A DNA stretch of 64,000 nt. Source: Thalassospira sp. MCCC 1A03138 (GTDB lineage: Bacteria > Pseudomonadota > Alphaproteobacteria > Rhodospirillales > Thalassospiraceae). Each line of letters starts with the position of its first letter. Position 1 is the stretch's first letter. The notes beneath the pieces were generated by a model that was given only the letters and a program-made list of their open reading frames with translations, was not told the DNA's origin and did not search any database. Location of the stretch: assembly GCF_002115785.1 (NCBI RefSeq), contig NZ_JFJY01000006.1, forward strand, positions 62,001 to 126,000. The letters are read 5' to 3'. This document shows, piece after piece, positions 62,097 to 64,000 of the stretch. A program made the translations under genes and the position numbers.

Positions 62097-63241
62097 CCCT
62101 GTTTCCATTTCCCGTGACTTTCCATCACATCATGCAGGACAGTACCGAGCTTTTCGGCCGCCGCGGTTATTGTGTGCATCTGTTCTGCTTTTTGCGCGGC
62201 CGACTGCCCGATATCGCGCAATATGCTGTACCGATCCGATGCCAAGCATTCGGCAAGTTTGTCGGTAAAGGCATCAACATCCCCAACTGGCACCAACCAT
62301 CCGGTTTTGCAATCAGCTACAATACCCGAAACACCGCCACAGTCGCCTGCCAGAACAGGTAATGCTGCCGCCTGTGCTTCAAGTAGTGCCATACCATAGG
62401 CCTCGTTGATCGCCGGCCAGACAAACATGTCAGATCGCGCCAAAAGAATGCGCGTATGATCGGCATCGCAAAGACCGGCGAAATCAAGTTGATCATATTT
62501 GATTGCGTGGCGTTCAAAGGCTGCCTCGACATCCGCGCGTGCGGGACCATCTCCGATCACCGTAAGATGCCAGTTCGTCACATTCCGCGCATTGAGCCAG
62601 CCGAGTGCGTTTGCCAGCAATTCGTAGGATTTCAGCTTGTCGCCCGGTCGCATCATGGCGGTTGTTACCAACTGAACCGGTTTATCCGGATCAATTTGGC
62701 CGCGATCAGCAGCATGCCAGTTTTTAGTATGGGTAAAGGGTGGCAGATAATGCAACCGGTCGTGAGCACATATCGTCGCAAGACATTCCATATCCGCATG
62801 ATTAAGTGAAAACACCGCACTGGCACATCGCAAGGCATGTTCAACGGCTGTGTGGCTTTGCGCCCAGGGGCCGGTTGCGCGTTTGGGGGCAAAGGATGCC
62901 TCGGCCACGACATAGGGAATGCCAAGGACATTCGCGATCACCGGGCCAATCCAGTCCGGGGCCTTGTAATATAGATGATAGGTAAACCAGATATCAGGGC
63001 GCTTGCGTTTGCCGTTCTGATATTGCAGCAATAGCCGCGCGGTCAGCTTTGACGCCAGTTCGGCAATTTGCGCCTGACGCAGGATATTGCCATCGCCAAC
63101 CCGGCTGCGCAGGCGCGATGCGATATCAACTTTATGTCCGGCTTGCGAAAGCGCGTCACACAGAAGGCGCGCCATCAGGCGATCCCCGGATGGTATCGGA
63201 TGATCAATCGGCTTTAACGGTGCATAAAAGGCAATCTGCAA
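62093..63241 (-). CDS. Glycosyltransferase family 4 protein
   Basis: A 382-residue GT-B enzyme of family 4. The C-terminal donor site has the conserved ExxxxxxxE pattern in NEAYGMALLEAQAAALPVLAG and RSDMFVWPAINE; the N-terminus MQIAFYAPLKPIDHPIPSGDRLMARLL resembles family 4 start motifs with a GDRxMA acceptor loop. It adds a sugar to a growing glycan using a nucleotide sugar. It lies 12 bases after the next glycosyltransferase gene and overlaps the phosphatase gene by four bases. Confidence 0.9.
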   Translation of the reverse strand: MQIAFYAPLKPIDHPIPSGDRLMARLLCDALSQAGHKVDIASRLRSRVGDGNILRQAQIAELASKLTARLLLQYQNGKRKRPDIWFTYHLYYKAPDWIGPVIANVLGIPYVVAEASFAPKRATGPWAQSHTAVEHALRCASAVFSLNHADMECLATICAHDRLHYLPPFTHTKNWHAADRGQIDPDKPVQLVTTAMMRPGDKLKSYELLANALGWLNARNVTNWHLTVIGDGPARADVEAAFERHAIKYDQLDFAGLCDADHTRILLARSDMFVWPAINEAYGMALLEAQAAALPVLAGDCGGVSGIVADCKTGWLVPVGDVDAFTDKLAECLASDRYSILRDIGQSAAQKAEQMHTITAAAEKLGTVLHDVMESHGKWKQG

Positions 63242-63253
63242 GTTTGCCGTCCC

Positions 63254-64000
63254 CTACTCCGCTGCCGGTTGTTCCATGGCAGTCCCAACTACCGGTGCAT
63301 CAACACCAAAGCGATGTGCCAGTTCCTTCATGCCGGTATAAAATGAGAAATCCCGTCGAACGATTTCGTTGCCCTTGTGCCCCATCTGATCGCGCAACGC
63401 CGGATCGACAATCAGGTCCGCCATTGCCAAGGACAATGATTTGGGATCACGTTCGGGAACAAGTTTGCCGTTAAGGCCATCGGTAATCAGTTCCGGAATG
63501 GCGGAAATTGCCGTTGAAACCGCAGCCAGACCGCAAAGCTGTGCTTCCATCAGGACGTTTGGTAATCCGTCACGATCACCGTCCTGTTCCACCCGGCTTG
63601 CCAGAACGAACAGATCGGCGGACTGACAGGCCGCAATCACTTCTTTCTGGTCACGCGGCCCCTGCCAGTCACAATGATCGGAAATTCCAAGATCGGTCGC
63701 GAGCGATTTGTATTTATCGCCATTGCCACCACCAATATGAACAAACCGCCAATGCAGATCCTTGGGTAAATCAGCAAGTGCACGCAGAAGATCGTCATAA
63801 CCCTTTTTCCCGACCAGCCGACCAACCGACAGAATCGTTACCGGATGATCAGGATCCCGGCCGTCACGGGGCATCCGGTCCGGCAAATCTTCGGGGAAAC
63901 GGGAAAAATCAAGGCCGTGATAAAGCAAATTCACTTTGGCCGGTTCATCGGCAAGCTTTTGCAGATGATCGACATTGGCCTTCGTGCAGGTCACCAGCCA
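63254..64000 (-). CDS. Glycosyltransferase family 4 protein, 5' end cut off
   Basis: At least 249 residues; the start lies beyond the right edge. The visible part is the donor domain of a family 4 GT-B enzyme: ILSVGRLVGKKGYDDLLRAL, DWQGPRDQKEVIAACQSADLFVLAS and DGDRDGLPNVLMEAQLCGLAAVSTAISAIPELI with the E..E signature. Comparable to exopolysaccharide and teichuronate glycosyltransferases. It is the most upstream gene of the operon seen here; the operon promoter is outside the window. Confidence 0.9.
   Translation of the reverse strand, partial: WLVTCTKANVDHLQKLADEPAKVNLLYHGLDFSRFPEDLPDRMPRDGRDPDHPVTILSVGRLVGKKGYDDLLRALADLPKDLHWRFVHIGGGNGDKYKSLATDLGISDHCDWQGPRDQKEVIAACQSADLFVLASRVEQDGDRDGLPNVLMEAQLCGLAAVSTAISAIPELITDGLNGKLVPERDPKSLSLAMADLIVDPALRDQMGHKGNEIVRRDFSFYTGMKELAHRFGVDAPVVGTAMEQPAAE

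Noticed and set aside
1-64000. CRISPR array, insertion sequence or rRNA operon
   Set aside because: No regularly spaced repeats, transposase genes, terminal inverted repeats of IS type or rRNA sequences were noticed in the window.

Overview
The window looks like chromosomal DNA of an alphaproteobacterium of the Rhodospirillales, probably a Thalassospira-like marine heterotroph. This is inferred from the pyrB-pyrC-plsY-dprA-topA-rnr gene order, GatCAB next to ruvX, the moderate GC content and the mix of TRAP, AEC and MFS transporters with LysR, AraC and RpiR regulators. No phage, insertion sequence, rRNA operon or CRISPR array was seen. One tRNA-Ser(GCU) gene lies at 2901-2993.

Left part (1-21 kb) is accessory transport and regulation. 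It starts with the end of a TRAP transporter locus facing an RpiR regulator, with paired TGTAA-N6-TTACA operators between them. Next come a GlxA-type regulator with an MFS exporter, a large protein of unknown family (6073-7761), the pqiABC lipid-transport operon, the argP/argO basic amino acid exporter pair, thymidine kinase, a LysR/DJ-1 pair, a copper-chaperone-like HMA protein, a fosmidomycin-resistance-type MFS pump facing an AraC regulator, a chemoreceptor, and an AT-rich islet holding a phage-repressor-like HTH protein with palindromic operators.

Middle part (21.5-41 kb) is housekeeping. It holds gatCAB for Gln-tRNA(Gln)/Asn-tRNA(Asn) formation, ruvX, pyrB with a pyrC that has lost its metal-binding histidines, plsY, dprA, topA, rnr, an Hpt/receiver signalling protein, a DUF983 protein, an S41 lipoprotein protease and rpmG (L33), the last with a clear promoter and terminator.

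The 41-53 kb part holds a DUF423 protein, a CRP-like regulator whose 3' flank has a perfect CRP-type palindrome and a strong terminator that together could make a small RNA, an alpha/beta hydrolase, gamma-glutamyltransferase, a HAD phosphatase, an ArsC/Spx-like protein, the overlapping tRNA-modification genes dusA and mnmC, two MFS transporters and a methyltransferase-like protein.

The right end (52.9-64 kb, all minus strand) is one tightly coupled operon of at least nine genes. It joins an oligopeptide-type ABC importer (two permeases, a solute-binding protein, a fused double ATPase) to a membrane protein of unknown family, a polysaccharide deacetylase, three glycosyltransferases and a histidine phosphatase. 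This pairing of an import system with glycan enzymes is the best candidate here for an uncharacterised system.
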